Source: Propionicimonas paludicola (GTDB taxonomy: Bacteria; Actinomycetota; Actinomycetes; Propionibacteriales; Propionibacteriaceae). Taken from it: a stretch of DNA of 64,000 bases. The position numbers and the translations under genes are program-made. Location: assembly GCF_002563675.1 (NCBI RefSeq), contig NZ_PDJC01000001.1, forward strand, positions 1,178,001 to 1,242,000, written 5' to 3'. Under the pieces are notes generated by a model. It was not told the DNA's origin and did not search any database. It saw nothing but the letters and a program-made list of their open reading frames with translations. This document shows, piece after piece, positions 45,438 through 55,929 of the stretch; positions within the stretch are counted from its first letter, which is position 1; the number at the start of each line of letters is the position of its first letter.

Positions 45438-46418
45438 ATGAGCAACACCGAAGCCAGATCCGAGATGGTGGACGCTCCGGTGACCGAGGAGCACGACGCC
45501 GACGGCATCCAGGTCATCGAACCCAAGGACGTCGCCCTGGGCGGCGCGGATGCGCTGCGAGTGCGCCGGACGTTGCCGTCGCTACGCCGCTCCTTCGTGG
45601 GCGCCTGGTGTTTCGCCGATCACTACGGCCCCGAGCAGGGCGTCTGCATGGACGTCCCGCCGCATCCGCACACCGGCCTGCAGACGGTGAGCTGGCTCTT
45701 CGACGGCGAGATCGAGCATCGTGACTCCGGCGGCGTCCATTCGATGGTGCGTCCGGGTGAGGTGAACCTGATGACCTCCGGCTACGGGATCGCCCATTCC
45801 GAGGTGTCGACGCCGGCCACCGACCGGCTGCACGGCGTCCAGCTGTGGGTGGTGCTTCCGCAGGAGAGCAAGGATCTGGTCCGGGAGTTCCAGCACCACG
45901 TGCCGGAGGTCTACGACGAGCAGGGCGTGCGGGCGAAGGTGCTGATCGGCAGCCTGGCTTCGGTGGTCTCGCCGATCCGCACCGAGACCCCGCTGTTGGG
46001 CGCCGAAGTGATCCTCGACGCCGGCGCCACCTGGGAGGTGGCCGTCGAGGCCGGCCACGAGCACGGCGTGCTGGTGGACAGCGGGCAGGTCGACTTCGAC
46101 GGTGTCCGGCTGGACCGCAGTGTGCTGGGGGTGCGGGACGCCGGGCTGGATCACCTGCGACTGACCAACCCGACCGATCGCCCGGCCCGGATCATGCTGC
46201 TCGGCGGTGAGCCGTTCGACGAGGGCGTTGTGATGTGGTGGAACTTCATCGGCCGAAGCCACGAGGACATCGTCCGGCTGCGTGAGGAGTGGAATCAGGC
46301 TCCCGAAGACCGCTTCGGAGCCGTGTCCGGCTACCGCGGCGCCACGCCACGGCTGGAGGCGCCGCCGCTGCCGGCCGACCTGCGCCTGAAGCGTCGGTTC
46401 CGCAGAGGCCGCCAGTAG
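45438..46418 (+). CDS. Pirin family protein
   Basis: 326 residues, bicupin. The N-terminal metal site is PPHPHTGLQTVSW with the following EIEHRDSGG and GIAHSE histidines. The C-terminal cupin half has GGEPFDEGVVMWWNF. Pirins act as quercetinases or redox-sensitive regulators; the role here is unknown. AGGAGGTGCG precedes the ATG. The gene ends 2 bases from the carbonic anhydrase gene that converges on it, with no terminator between. Confidence 0.92.
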   Translation: MSNTEARSEMVDAPVTEEHDADGIQVIEPKDVALGGADALRVRRTLPSLRRSFVGAWCFADHYGPEQGVCMDVPPHPHTGLQTVSWLFDGEIEHRDSGGVHSMVRPGEVNLMTSGYGIAHSEVSTPATDRLHGVQLWVVLPQESKDLVREFQHHVPEVYDEQGVRAKVLIGSLASVVSPIRTETPLLGAEVILDAGATWEVAVEAGHEHGVLVDSGQVDFDGVRLDRSVLGVRDAGLDHLRLTNPTDRPARIMLLGGEPFDEGVVMWWNFIGRSHEDIVRLREEWNQAPEDRFGAVSGYRGATPRLEAPPLPADLRLKRRFRRGRQ

Positions 46419-46420
46419 CC

Positions 46421-46915
46421 TCAGCAGACCCGGCTCAGCAGCCCGCTGTCGACGTCGTAGTGGAAGCCGCCCACCGTGGCCTGCCCGGCGATCAGTGGGT
46501 GCGCGGCGAGCAGCGCCACATCGGCGCGGAGTCGTCCGTCCTGGTCGGGATCGGCACCGAACTGATAGTCGGAGGCATCGACGCCACGCTCGGTGCGGAT
46601 CCGGTCGCGCAACGCCTGGTCGTCACCAGAGGCCATGGCGCACCGGCTGTGACTGATCACCAGAATCCGGTCCACCTTCAGCAGCTGGACGCCCAGCGCA
46701 CAGCCCAACAGCGCGTCGGGAGTGACGTGGCCGCCGGGGGTGCGCAGGATCTTGGCCTCACCGAGGAACAACCCGAGCATCTCCAGCGGCTGCAGCCGCG
46801 AGTCCATGCAGGTCACCACGGCGATGCCGGCATGGGCATAGCCGTCGAAGTTGCGCGGTGCCGAGGTGGCGTAGCGCTGGTTCGCCTCCAGCAGATCGTC
46901 GAACGATGCATCCAC
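46421..46915 (-). CDS. Beta-carbonic anhydrase
   Basis: 164 residues from GTG at 46915 (VDASFDDLLEANQRYA), the usual short family N-terminus; an in-frame GTG at 46924 gives 167 residues but overlaps the -10. Zinc ligands and dyad are in VVTCMDSRL and the HSRC motif (VISHSRCAMA). It belongs to the short mycobacterial Rv1284-like group. It interconverts CO2 and bicarbonate in the cytoplasm. The promoter and start lie within a 12-bp-arm palindrome. Confidence 0.92.
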   Translation of the reverse strand: MDASFDDLLEANQRYATSAPRNFDGYAHAGIAVVTCMDSRLQPLEMLGLFLGEAKILRTPGGHVTPDALLGCALGVQLLKVDRILVISHSRCAMASGDDQALRDRIRTERGVDASDYQFGADPDQDGRLRADVALLAAHPLIAGQATVGGFHYDVDSGLLSRVC

Positions 46916-46943
46916 ACCGGTCACCTTAGGCGGTGACCGGTGT
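46914..46943. promoter_or_regulatory. 12-bp-arm perfect palindrome over carbonic anhydrase promoter and start
   Basis: ACACCGGTCACC (46914-46925), spacer TTAGGC, GGTGACCGGTGT (46932-46943) is perfect in all 12 pairs. On the minus strand it contains a -10 TAAGGT (46928-46923) seven bases before the GTG at 46915. It also lies just past the parC stop, so it may serve as operator, terminator of parC, or both. Confidence 0.65.
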
Positions 46944-46957
46944 CGCAGCTCAGCGGC

Positions 46958-49408
<2,451 letters not shown>

Positions 49409-50470
49409 CTAGCGGTCCCCCTTCTCTTCGACCTCGTGTGGATCAGCCTCCAGGCTGCGCAGACCGGCCAGCAGCCCGCGTCCGTCCGGAGCGAGGACCA
49501 AGGGTATCTCCGGGGCGATGTCGTCTTGCTCATTCAAGGTCGTGTTGGTGCCATGAGCCAGAACTTGTTCGGTGGGGGAGAGCTGCCGGATGGCGATGGC
49601 GCGGACCCGATCGGGTGCGACCCGGGCGAAGTCGGAGTAGATCGACAGGTCGTGCTGGCCGTCGTCACCGACCAGCACCCAGGAGATGTTGGGGAAGTCC
49701 CTGGTCAACTGCAGCAAGGTCTCGGTCTTGTGGGCCATCCCGGAGCGGAACCAACCGGTGTTGGTCGGGCCCCAGTCGGTGAGCAGCATCGGGCCGGACG
49801 GGAAGCCGTGCCGGGACAAGAAGCGATCCAGGAAGCCATGGGTGTTCCAGGCGCCGGTGGAGATGTACATCACCGGGGCGCCGGGATGCTCGGCGAGCGC
49901 CTGCTGGTAGAGCCGAGCCATCCCCGGGACGGCCTGGCGGGCCGACTCGTCGCGGATGAACGAGTTCCAGGCGGCGATCAGCGGACGGGGCAGCCAGGTG
50001 GAGATCACCGTGTCATCGATGTCGGAGACCATCCCGAACCGGACGTCGTCGGCGATGATCTGGACCCGTCCCTTGGCCACCTCGGAGCCGGCACTGCGGA
50101 CTCGGAAGCTCTGCCAGCCCGGCTCCAGGTTGGGTTGGCGCACTCGCAGGTCGATGTAGCCGCCCCGGTCGGTGACGGTGTGCACCTCCTGGTCGCCGAT
50201 CCAGATGGTCACCGGAACCCGGACGCAGGCCGCCCCGACGAAGTTGCGGAAGCCGCGCCGGCGGATGATCTCCTCGGTGGCCTTGCCGATCCCGGTGCGG
50301 GCTCGGCGCGGTACCAGGATCACCCGGCCCAGTACCCGAGCGCTGGCGGCAGTCCCGTAGCCGGTGTAGCAAATCACCTTCTCGGTCCAGCCGAGCGCGC
50401 GCAGAAACGACTCCACGCGGCGATCGAAGAACTCCTCCATGCGCGCGGCGAAGAACGGGCGGGTGCTCAC
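49409..50470 (-). CDS. App1 family phosphatase (DUF2183)
   Basis: 353 residues from GTG at 50470. The HAD-type catalytic motif is FGMVSDIDDTVIST (DXDXT) in the middle, with YISTGAW and VLVGDDGQHDLSIY later. App1 in yeast is a phosphatidate phosphatase; bacterial substrates are unknown. A -10 TAGGGT ends six bases before the GTG, suggesting leaderless transcription and excluding the GTG at 50476. parC follows with zero spacing. Confidence 0.9.
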   Translation of the reverse strand: MSTRPFFAARMEEFFDRRVESFLRALGWTEKVICYTGYGTAASARVLGRVILVPRRARTGIGKATEEIIRRRGFRNFVGAACVRVPVTIWIGDQEVHTVTDRGGYIDLRVRQPNLEPGWQSFRVRSAGSEVAKGRVQIIADDVRFGMVSDIDDTVISTWLPRPLIAAWNSFIRDESARQAVPGMARLYQQALAEHPGAPVMYISTGAWNTHGFLDRFLSRHGFPSGPMLLTDWGPTNTGWFRSGMAHKTETLLQLTRDFPNISWVLVGDDGQHDLSIYSDFARVAPDRVRAIAIRQLSPTEQVLAHGTNTTLNEQDDIAPEIPLVLAPDGRGLLAGLRSLEADPHEVEEKGDR

Positions 50471-50482
50471 TCCCACACCCTA
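50471..50482 (-). promoter_or_regulatory. -10 element for leaderless App1-parC operon
   Basis: On the minus strand TAGGGT (50482-50477) ends six bases before GTG at 50470. As parC abuts App1, this is the likely promoter for both. Confidence 0.48.
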
Positions 50483-50535
50483 AATGAGCCGACCGGAATT
50501 GGGGCTGAGCCGACCCCGCGTGGGAAGATGGTTCA

Positions 50536-51123
50536 ATGACGCCGCACGCCGAGCCGCGACTGCCGCAGGCTCTGGAAGCCGAGATTCGCGCCTGCGGCTA
50601 CTTTCCTGAGCTGGTCAGCGAGTCAATCGCCTTCGCCCTGGGTAGCGAGACCGCTACGGCGCATCTGGTTCACCACGAGGCCACCTTCAACCGCGACGAG
50701 ATCCAGCGGCACCTGTCGGTACTGGTGCTGACCGACTCGCGGCTGATCGTGTCCCACACCGACGAGAACGACAGCGCGGGTGGACCGCCGCAGGCGCTGA
50801 CCACGACCGAGTCGGTGCCGCTGGTCCGGGTCGCCTCGGTGGCGCTGAGCCAGGTGGTCTCTCATCCTGAGCACTACGGCTCGCGCAAGTCCGGAACTGA
50901 CGAGGCCTGGCTGACCGTCACCTGGGGCACGGTGCGCCGGGTGGATCTGGAGCCGGCTCACTGCGCCGATCCCGAGTGTGAGGCCGATCACGGCTACTCC
51001 GGGATGCTGGCCGGTGACGACCTGACCGTCCGGATCAGCCTGGCCGGCGACGGTCCGGCCAAGGTCGCCGAGCTCATCGCCTTCGGCTCAGCCCTTCAGC
51101 AGGCCAGCGGTGGCCATCGGTGA
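50536..51123 (+). CDS. DUF5998 family protein
   Basis: 195 residues, an actinobacterial family of unknown function normally found upstream of an alkaline phosphatase-type phosphodiesterase gene, as here. Recognisable stretches are IRACGYFPELVSESIAFAL, LVHHEATFNRDEIQRHL and LTDSRLIVSHTDE; a CADPECEADHGY segment offers two Cys and a His that might bind metal. The next gene overlaps its stop by 4 bases. Confidence 0.87.
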   Translation: MTPHAEPRLPQALEAEIRACGYFPELVSESIAFALGSETATAHLVHHEATFNRDEIQRHLSVLVLTDSRLIVSHTDENDSAGGPPQALTTTESVPLVRVASVALSQVVSHPEHYGSRKSGTDEAWLTVTWGTVRRVDLEPAHCADPECEADHGYSGMLAGDDLTVRISLAGDGPAKVAELIAFGSALQQASGGHR

Positions 51124-52226
51124 AGCCGCGGCTGCCTGACTACGGCGGAGCCAGCCTGGCTGATCTGCTGCCCGGTGTCGGAGCCCAGCTGGGCGTGCCG
51201 AATGCCGTCGACACGATCGGTCTGCCGGCGGCCGAGAAGTACCTGGTCTTCCTGGTGGACGGCCTGGGCGCGGCGCTGCTGGACGAGTACGCCGAGCACG
51301 CCCCCTACCTGGCCTCACTGCGCGGACGCCAGCTGACCTGCGGCGTGCCCAGCACCACGGCCACCTCGATCACCAGCCTGGGTACCGGGCTGCCGCCGGG
51401 CCGGCATGGACTGGCCGGCTACTCGTTCTGGTATCCGCCCAGCGGCCAGGTACTGGCCACCCTGCGCTGGCCGGCCGAGATCAGTGCCCTGGACGTCCAG
51501 CCCCAGCTGACCTACTTCGAGCGCCTGCAGGATGCCGGGGTGGCCACCGCCGTGATCGCTCCGGCACACTTCGCCGGCAGCGGGCTGAGCACAGCCGCGC
51601 TGCGCGGCCCGGCCTTCCTGCCGGTCCGCGACGAGTCTGATCAGCCGCGGCGGGTCGAGCTCGCCGTGGAGGCGATGAGCCGCGGGCAGCGCGCGGTCGG
51701 CTATCTGTACGAGCGCAACCTCGATCACGCCGGCCACGAGCGCGGCGTGGGCTCCACGGCGTGGCTGCGTCGGCTGGCCGAGGTGGACGCGCTGGCTCAG
51801 GCGCTGCGCTCAGGACTGTCCGACGAGGTCGTCGTGCTGATCACCGGCGACCACGGCATGGTGAACGTGCCCAAGACCAACCGGCTGATCGTCGAGGACG
51901 AGCCGGAGCTGCTGACCGGCGTGCGGGCGCTGGCCGGCGAGGGCCGGCTGCGTCAGCTGATGACCGCTGAGCCGGACGCCGTAGCCGCGCGCTGGCGGGA
52001 TCGGCTGGGCGAGCAGGCCTGGGTCCGCACCCGGGCCGAGGCGGAGGCCGAGGGCTGGTTCGGCCCGCTGAGCCCCAGCCTGGCCCCGCGGTTCGGGGAC
52101 GTCCTGGTGGCTCGCAGCGACGATGGCGCCGTGATGACCCGGACCCTGCCGCGGGAGATGTCCCTGGTCGGCATGCACGGCTCGCTGACCGCAGCCGAGA
52201 TGGACATCCCGCTCCTGATCGGCTGA
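51120..52226 (+). CDS. Alkaline phosphatase superfamily nucleotide pyrophosphatase/phosphodiesterase
   Basis: 368 residues. N-terminal metal site LVFLVDGLGAALLDEY and nucleophile region CGVPSTTATSITSLGTG (Thr), later NLDHAGHERG and LITGDHGM for metal ligands: the type I phosphodiesterase arrangement. No signal peptide, so probably cytoplasmic. Substrate unknown. GTG start overlaps the DUF5998 stop (GTGA), so the pair is translationally coupled and likely works together. Confidence 0.91.
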   Translation: MKPRLPDYGGASLADLLPGVGAQLGVPNAVDTIGLPAAEKYLVFLVDGLGAALLDEYAEHAPYLASLRGRQLTCGVPSTTATSITSLGTGLPPGRHGLAGYSFWYPPSGQVLATLRWPAEISALDVQPQLTYFERLQDAGVATAVIAPAHFAGSGLSTAALRGPAFLPVRDESDQPRRVELAVEAMSRGQRAVGYLYERNLDHAGHERGVGSTAWLRRLAEVDALAQALRSGLSDEVVVLITGDHGMVNVPKTNRLIVEDEPELLTGVRALAGEGRLRQLMTAEPDAVAARWRDRLGEQAWVRTRAEAEAEGWFGPLSPSLAPRFGDVLVARSDDGAVMTRTLPREMSLVGMHGSLTAAEMDIPLLIG

Positions 52227-52248
52227 GGCTCGGTCCCGGCCGAGCCGC

Positions 52249-53241
52249 TCACCACAGTGGGTGAATGGCCGTCCGCAGCAGGTCGTCGTAGGTCTGGTGG
52301 ATCACCGCGTCGAAACCGTCCAGATCGAAGCCACCCTCGATCAGCTCGGCAGCGGCCGCATTGGCTGCGGCCTGAGCGACGTTCCGGGCGCCGGGGATCA
52401 CCGTGGTCACCCCGGGTCGGGAGGCGATCCAGGCGAGCGTCGCGGCCGGCAGGCTCACCCCGTCCGGGAGCGCGGCGGCAAGCCGGGCAGCCGCGGCCAG
52501 GCCGACCTGGTAGTCCACCCCGGAGAAGGTCTCGCCTCGATCGAAGGCCTCGCCGTGACGGTTGTAGCTGCGATGGTCGTTGGCGGCGAACGAGGTGTCG
52601 GCGGTGTAGCGGCCCGACAGCAGGCCCGAGGCCAGCGGCACCCGGGCGAAGACGGCCACGCCGGCGGCCGCGGCGGCCGGCAGCACCTCGTCCAGCGGCT
52701 TGAGCCGGAACGGGTTCACGATGATCTGCACATTGGTCAGGTTCGGCCGGGCGATCGCGGCCAGGGCCTGGTCACAGGTCTCCACCGACACTCCATAGGC
52801 GGCGATGGTGCCGTCGGCCACCAACTCGTCCAAGGCCTGGTAGGTGGCGTCCGAGGTGATCACCTCGGTGGGCGGACAGTGCAGCTGGACCAGGTCGAGA
52901 GTCGCCACGCCGAGGTTGCGACGGGAACGGTCGGTCCAGGCCCGGAAGTTCTCGGGGACGTAGTTGGCCGGCACCTGGTCCATCCGGCGGCCCATCTTGG
53001 TGGCCACGGTGACCTGATGTCCGGGCCTGGTGGCCAGGAAGTCGGCGATCAGCGACTCGCTGCGTCCGTCGCCGTAGACGTCGGCGGTGTCGAACAAGGT
53101 GACCCCGGCGTCGAGCGAACCGGCCAGCACGGCCGCGGCATCGCTCGGGCTCACCTCGCCCCAGTCGGCGCCCAACTGCCAGGTGCCCAGGCCGATCGCG
53201 GAGATCTGGCGTCCGGTGCGTCCCAGGGGACGGTGCTGCAT
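52249..53241 (-). CDS. Aldo/keto reductase
   Basis: 330 residues. The AKR barrel starts MQHRPLGRTGRQISAIGLGTW; DTADVYGDGRSE carries the catalytic Asp and Tyr, the VATKMGR Lys and the LDLVQLHCPP His complete the tetrad. NADPH-binding is expected at the C-terminus (GVTTVIPGARN). Substrate is unknown. Start at 53241 has GAGAGG nine bases before; an ATG at 53250 lacks spacing. A -10 TAGGCT is at 53279-53274. Confidence 0.93.
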   Translation of the reverse strand: MQHRPLGRTGRQISAIGLGTWQLGADWGEVSPSDAAAVLAGSLDAGVTLFDTADVYGDGRSESLIADFLATRPGHQVTVATKMGRRMDQVPANYVPENFRAWTDRSRRNLGVATLDLVQLHCPPTEVITSDATYQALDELVADGTIAAYGVSVETCDQALAAIARPNLTNVQIIVNPFRLKPLDEVLPAAAAAGVAVFARVPLASGLLSGRYTADTSFAANDHRSYNRHGEAFDRGETFSGVDYQVGLAAAARLAAALPDGVSLPAATLAWIASRPGVTTVIPGARNVAQAAANAAAAELIEGGFDLDGFDAVIHQTYDDLLRTAIHPLW

Positions 53242-53273
53242 GGTCGGCATCCTCTCGATCGGCGACGCCAGGC

Positions 53274-53279
53274 AGCCTA
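53274..53279 (-). promoter_or_regulatory. -10 element of the aldo/keto reductase gene
   Basis: TAGGCT on the minus strand, about 33 bases before the ATG at 53241, leaving a leader with GAGAGG. No clear -35. Confidence 0.38.
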
Positions 53280-53328
53280 GCTCAGGCCGTCCGGGTGGCA
53301 TCCAAGTAGGCGGAGGAGTCGGTGGTGG

Positions 53329-53985
53329 GTGAGAATGACCGATGTGGCGGAACTGATCTTTTTCACCGGGCCGATGGACTGCGGCAAGTCGACGCTGGCG
53401 CTCCAGGTGGCCTACACCGAGAACTCCGCCGGGCGACAGGGACGTTTGTTCACGCGGCTGGACCGGGCCGGTGGCGCCACCATCAGCTCCCGGATCGGGT
53501 TGGACGCCCCCGCCCTCGAGGTGGATGACGAGCTGGACTTCTGGCGCTACGTGGTGACCGAGCTGACCGGCGGCAAGCGGATCGACTACCTGGTCTGCGA
53601 CGAGTCGCAGTTCTTCCTCAGCGAGCACATCGATCAGCTGGCCCGAATCGTCGATGAGCTCCAGATCGACGTGTTCTGCTTCGGAATTCTGACCGACTTC
53701 CGCACTCAGTTGTTCCCGGCCTCCCGGCGGCTGGTCGAGCTGTGCGATCGGATGGAGATCCTCCAGGTGCGGCCGCGCTGCTGGTGCGGGGAGCCGGCCA
53801 CGCATAATGCCCGGACCGTCAACGGGGTGATGGTCACCGAAGGCAACCAGGTGGTGGTCGGCGACACCGACTCCAGCGAGGTCTCCTACCAGGTGCTCTG
53901 CCGCCGACACCATCGACGCAAGCTGACCCGGGAGATCGCGGCCGTGACGCTCAACCCGGAGCCGCTGCCGTTCGAGCGCAGCTAG
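53329..53985 (+). CDS. tdk: Thymidine kinase
   Basis: 218 residues, type II thymidine kinase. Walker A FFTGPMDCGKSTLAL, Walker B YLVCDESQFF, and a zinc ribbon with RCWCGEPATHNAR and VLCRRHH. It phosphorylates thymidine for salvage. GTG at 53329 has GGAGGAG ten bases upstream; an ATG two codons later (53335) with GGTGAG close by is an alternative. The stop lies 3 bases from the convergent sepH stop. Confidence 0.94.
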   Translation: MRMTDVAELIFFTGPMDCGKSTLALQVAYTENSAGRQGRLFTRLDRAGGATISSRIGLDAPALEVDDELDFWRYVVTELTGGKRIDYLVCDESQFFLSEHIDQLARIVDELQIDVFCFGILTDFRTQLFPASRRLVELCDRMEILQVRPRCWCGEPATHNARTVNGVMVTEGNQVVVGDTDSSEVSYQVLCRRHHRRKLTREIAAVTLNPEPLPFERS

Positions 53986-53988
53986 CGC

Positions 53989-55056
53989 TCAGTCTCGCTT
54001 CTTGGGCGAGGGCGAGCCGAACATGATCTCGTCCCAGCTGGGCACCTGAGCGCGCTTGCGCTTGCCCCGGGCGGGTGCCTGAGGCTGCTCCTCGGGCTCG
54101 TCCGGGGGCAACGGGAGCTGTTCGGGCTCGGCCGGGTGCAGCCGGGTCACCGGATGCTCGGGCTCGGGTTCCGGCTCAGGCTCGTCGCTGAGTTCGTCGA
54201 CGGTGTCCAGCACCGGGACGGCCGCGCTGCCATCCAGCGGACGGATCAGCCCGGCGTAGATCTGGACGGAGTCCTCATCGAAGCTGGACAGCATGTCGTA
54301 GAGCACGTCGAGGTTGGAGTCCTGACCGGGGACGATGTCGTAGATCCCGTCCACCTCGGCCAGCTCGGCCTCGGTGTAGGCGTCGTCGGTGTACTCGCCG
54401 AGGTCCTCCTCGGGCAGCGGCTGGGTGTCGTCGGGGTCGGCGGCCTCGTCGACCCGCGGCTGGACCACCCGAACCAGGGCGAGATCCTCGTTGAGGCCCA
54501 CGGTCGGCTCGGCGTCCTCTTCGCGGCGCCGGCGTCCGGGCTGCGGTCCGTGGGAGGCCGAGTGCAGGCCGAGCAGCCAGCGGGCGTCGTCGTTCTCGGC
54601 CACCGAGAACCGGCCGCCGGTGTCGTAGCTGAACAGGGCCTCGCGGCGGGCCTTGCCGGACTCGTAGTCGACGCGGACCTGCCAGCGGCGTCCCTCGAGC
54701 TTCCAGGCGTCCCAGGTGACGCTGTCCAGCTCCACCCCGCGAGAGGCCAGCCGGTCGGCCACGACCTGGGCCAGGTTGCGGTGGGCGATGGTCTCGCCAC
54801 TGCGCCGCACCGGGTGCGACTGCGCCTGCGCGGCGACGTACTCCCGTTCGGCGATCACCGGTGCTGCGAAGGGTTCCACCCAGTCGGTGGTCATCCCGGC
54901 GAGGCGGGCGACATCGGCCAGACTCTCGCCGCCACGGATGCGCGCCTGAATCTCCCTCGGGGTCAGAGCGCTTTCCATTTCGATCTCCAGCGGTGAGCTC
55001 TCCGGCGACGGACGCAGAGTCGAGCCGGGCTCGGCCGGTGGCTCCTGGTGCGTCAT
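53989..55056 (-). CDS. sepH: Septation protein SepH (DUF3071)
   Basis: 355 residues from ATG at 55056, preceded by GAGAGGCG. The conserved N-terminal helix-turn-helix is clear: PLEIEMESALTPREIQARIR, GESLADVARLAGM, then PVIAEREYVAAQAQ. A long acidic/proline linker and a basic C-terminal end follow. SepH binds FtsZ and promotes ring assembly in Actinobacteria. The beta-rich segment of roughly 40 residues that normally precedes the helix-turn-helix is missing, and the upstream frame does not supply it. It converges on tdk with 3 bases between stops. Confidence 0.9.
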   Translation of the reverse strand: MTHQEPPAEPGSTLRPSPESSPLEIEMESALTPREIQARIRGGESLADVARLAGMTTDWVEPFAAPVIAEREYVAAQAQSHPVRRSGETIAHRNLAQVVADRLASRGVELDSVTWDAWKLEGRRWQVRVDYESGKARREALFSYDTGGRFSVAENDDARWLLGLHSASHGPQPGRRRREEDAEPTVGLNEDLALVRVVQPRVDEAADPDDTQPLPEEDLGEYTDDAYTEAELAEVDGIYDIVPGQDSNLDVLYDMLSSFDEDSVQIYAGLIRPLDGSAAVPVLDTVDELSDEPEPEPEPEHPVTRLHPAEPEQLPLPPDEPEEQPQAPARGKRKRAQVPSWDEIMFGSPSPKKRD

Positions 55057-55139
55057 CGCCTCTCTTTCGGCTTGCGTACGCAGGTAACCTACCAAGCCGA
55101 TGGACAGATGCCGGTGTGGACCGGCCGTGGATCTGCACA

Positions 55140-55185
55140 TGCATCACTCATGCGCGAGTAAGACGGGGCACGCATGTGGTATGCA
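55140..55185. promoter_or_regulatory. Imperfect inverted repeat in the sepH-DUF4193 intergenic region
   Basis: TGCATCACTCATGCG (55140-55154) and CGCATGTGGTATGCA (55171-55185) pair at 12 of 15 positions with a 16-base spacer. It lies about 60 bases before the DUF4193 ATG and could be an operator or leader hairpin. Confidence 0.4.
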
Positions 55186-55243
55186 TTCCTGGCACCATAA
55201 GGCCGCAATCAGCCGCCCCCGGAATGGAGATGAACGAAAAGTC

Positions 55244-55540
55244 ATGGCGACCGACTACGACGCCCCTCGCAAGACAGACGAGGAAAGCGAAGACTCGATC
55301 GAGGAACTCAAGACCCGGCGCAACGACAAGAACTCGGGCAAGGTCGACGAGGATGAGGTCGAAGCGGCCGAAGCCTTCGAGTTGCCCGGCGCAGACCTCT
55401 CTCACGAGGAACTGACTGTTCGAGTGCTGCCCCGACAGGCCGATGAGTTCACTTGCGGGTCTTGCTTCCTGGTGAAGCACCGCAGCCAGATTGCAGAAGT
55501 GCGTGGTGGCGTCAGCTACTGCGTGGACTGCGCTGGCTGA
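55244..55540 (+). CDS. DUF4193 family protein
   Basis: 98 residues starting MATDYDAPRKTDEESEDS. The N-terminal two thirds is acidic and probably disordered; the C-terminus has a zinc-ribbon: FTCGSCFLVKHRSQIA and YCVDCAG. The family is near-universal in Actinobacteria and of unknown function. The start at 55244 is the family N-terminus; the frame is open upstream but without similarity. Confidence 0.92.
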   Translation: MATDYDAPRKTDEESEDSIEELKTRRNDKNSGKVDEDEVEAAEAFELPGADLSHEELTVRVLPRQADEFTCGSCFLVKHRSQIAEVRGGVSYCVDCAG

Positions 55541-55562
55541 CCAACCTTCGGCAGGCCCGCGC

Positions 55563-55856
55563 TCAGATCCTGAGCGTGGTCTTGCCGACCCTCGGGGCGG
55601 GCTTGCCCGTGGCTGCCGCCCAGCGCGACGCAGCGAAGCGGTTGGCCAACAACTGGGTCAACCCGATCCCCACCCCACTGGCGAGCGCCCAGGTCAACGC
55701 ACGACGCAGCGGAACCTGGGGGTCGTTCGGCTCCGGCGGAGTCTCGCCCGTGGCCAGTTCCCAGGCGGCCGTGACCGCCTTGACCGCCACCGCAGTGGCG
55801 ATCGTCGAAGTGGCGGCCGTGACCAGGCCCCACACAAGCTTTTCCGAGATCTCCAC
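55563..55856 (-). CDS. DUF4235 family membrane protein
   Basis: 97 residues with a membrane helix near the N-terminus (WGLVTAATSTIATAVAVKAV) and a second hydrophobic stretch (ALTWALASGVGIGLTQLL). The PPEPNDPQVPLRRAL middle is the DUF4235 signature. GTG start preceded by AGTAGGAGG. Function unknown. It is divergent from dut and convergent with DUF4193, as is common in Actinobacteria. Confidence 0.9.
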   Translation of the reverse strand: MEISEKLVWGLVTAATSTIATAVAVKAVTAAWELATGETPPEPNDPQVPLRRALTWALASGVGIGLTQLLANRFAASRWAAATGKPAPRVGKTTLRI

Positions 55857-55917
55857 GATTACCTCCTACTGGGCATCATGCCTCGTGGCTGGGCATCGGG
55901 CAATGCATGGACGCCGC

Positions 55918-55929
55918 TAGACTGCGCCC
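55918..55929 (+). promoter_or_regulatory. -10 element for leaderless dut start
   Basis: TAGACT (55918-55923) ends six bases before the dut GTG at 55930; no ribosome site. Confidence 0.5.

Noticed and set aside
46922-46924. GTG at 46924 as the carbonic anhydrase start
   Set aside because: It overlaps the -10 TAAGGT; the GTG at 46915 fits both the leaderless spacing and the family N-terminus.
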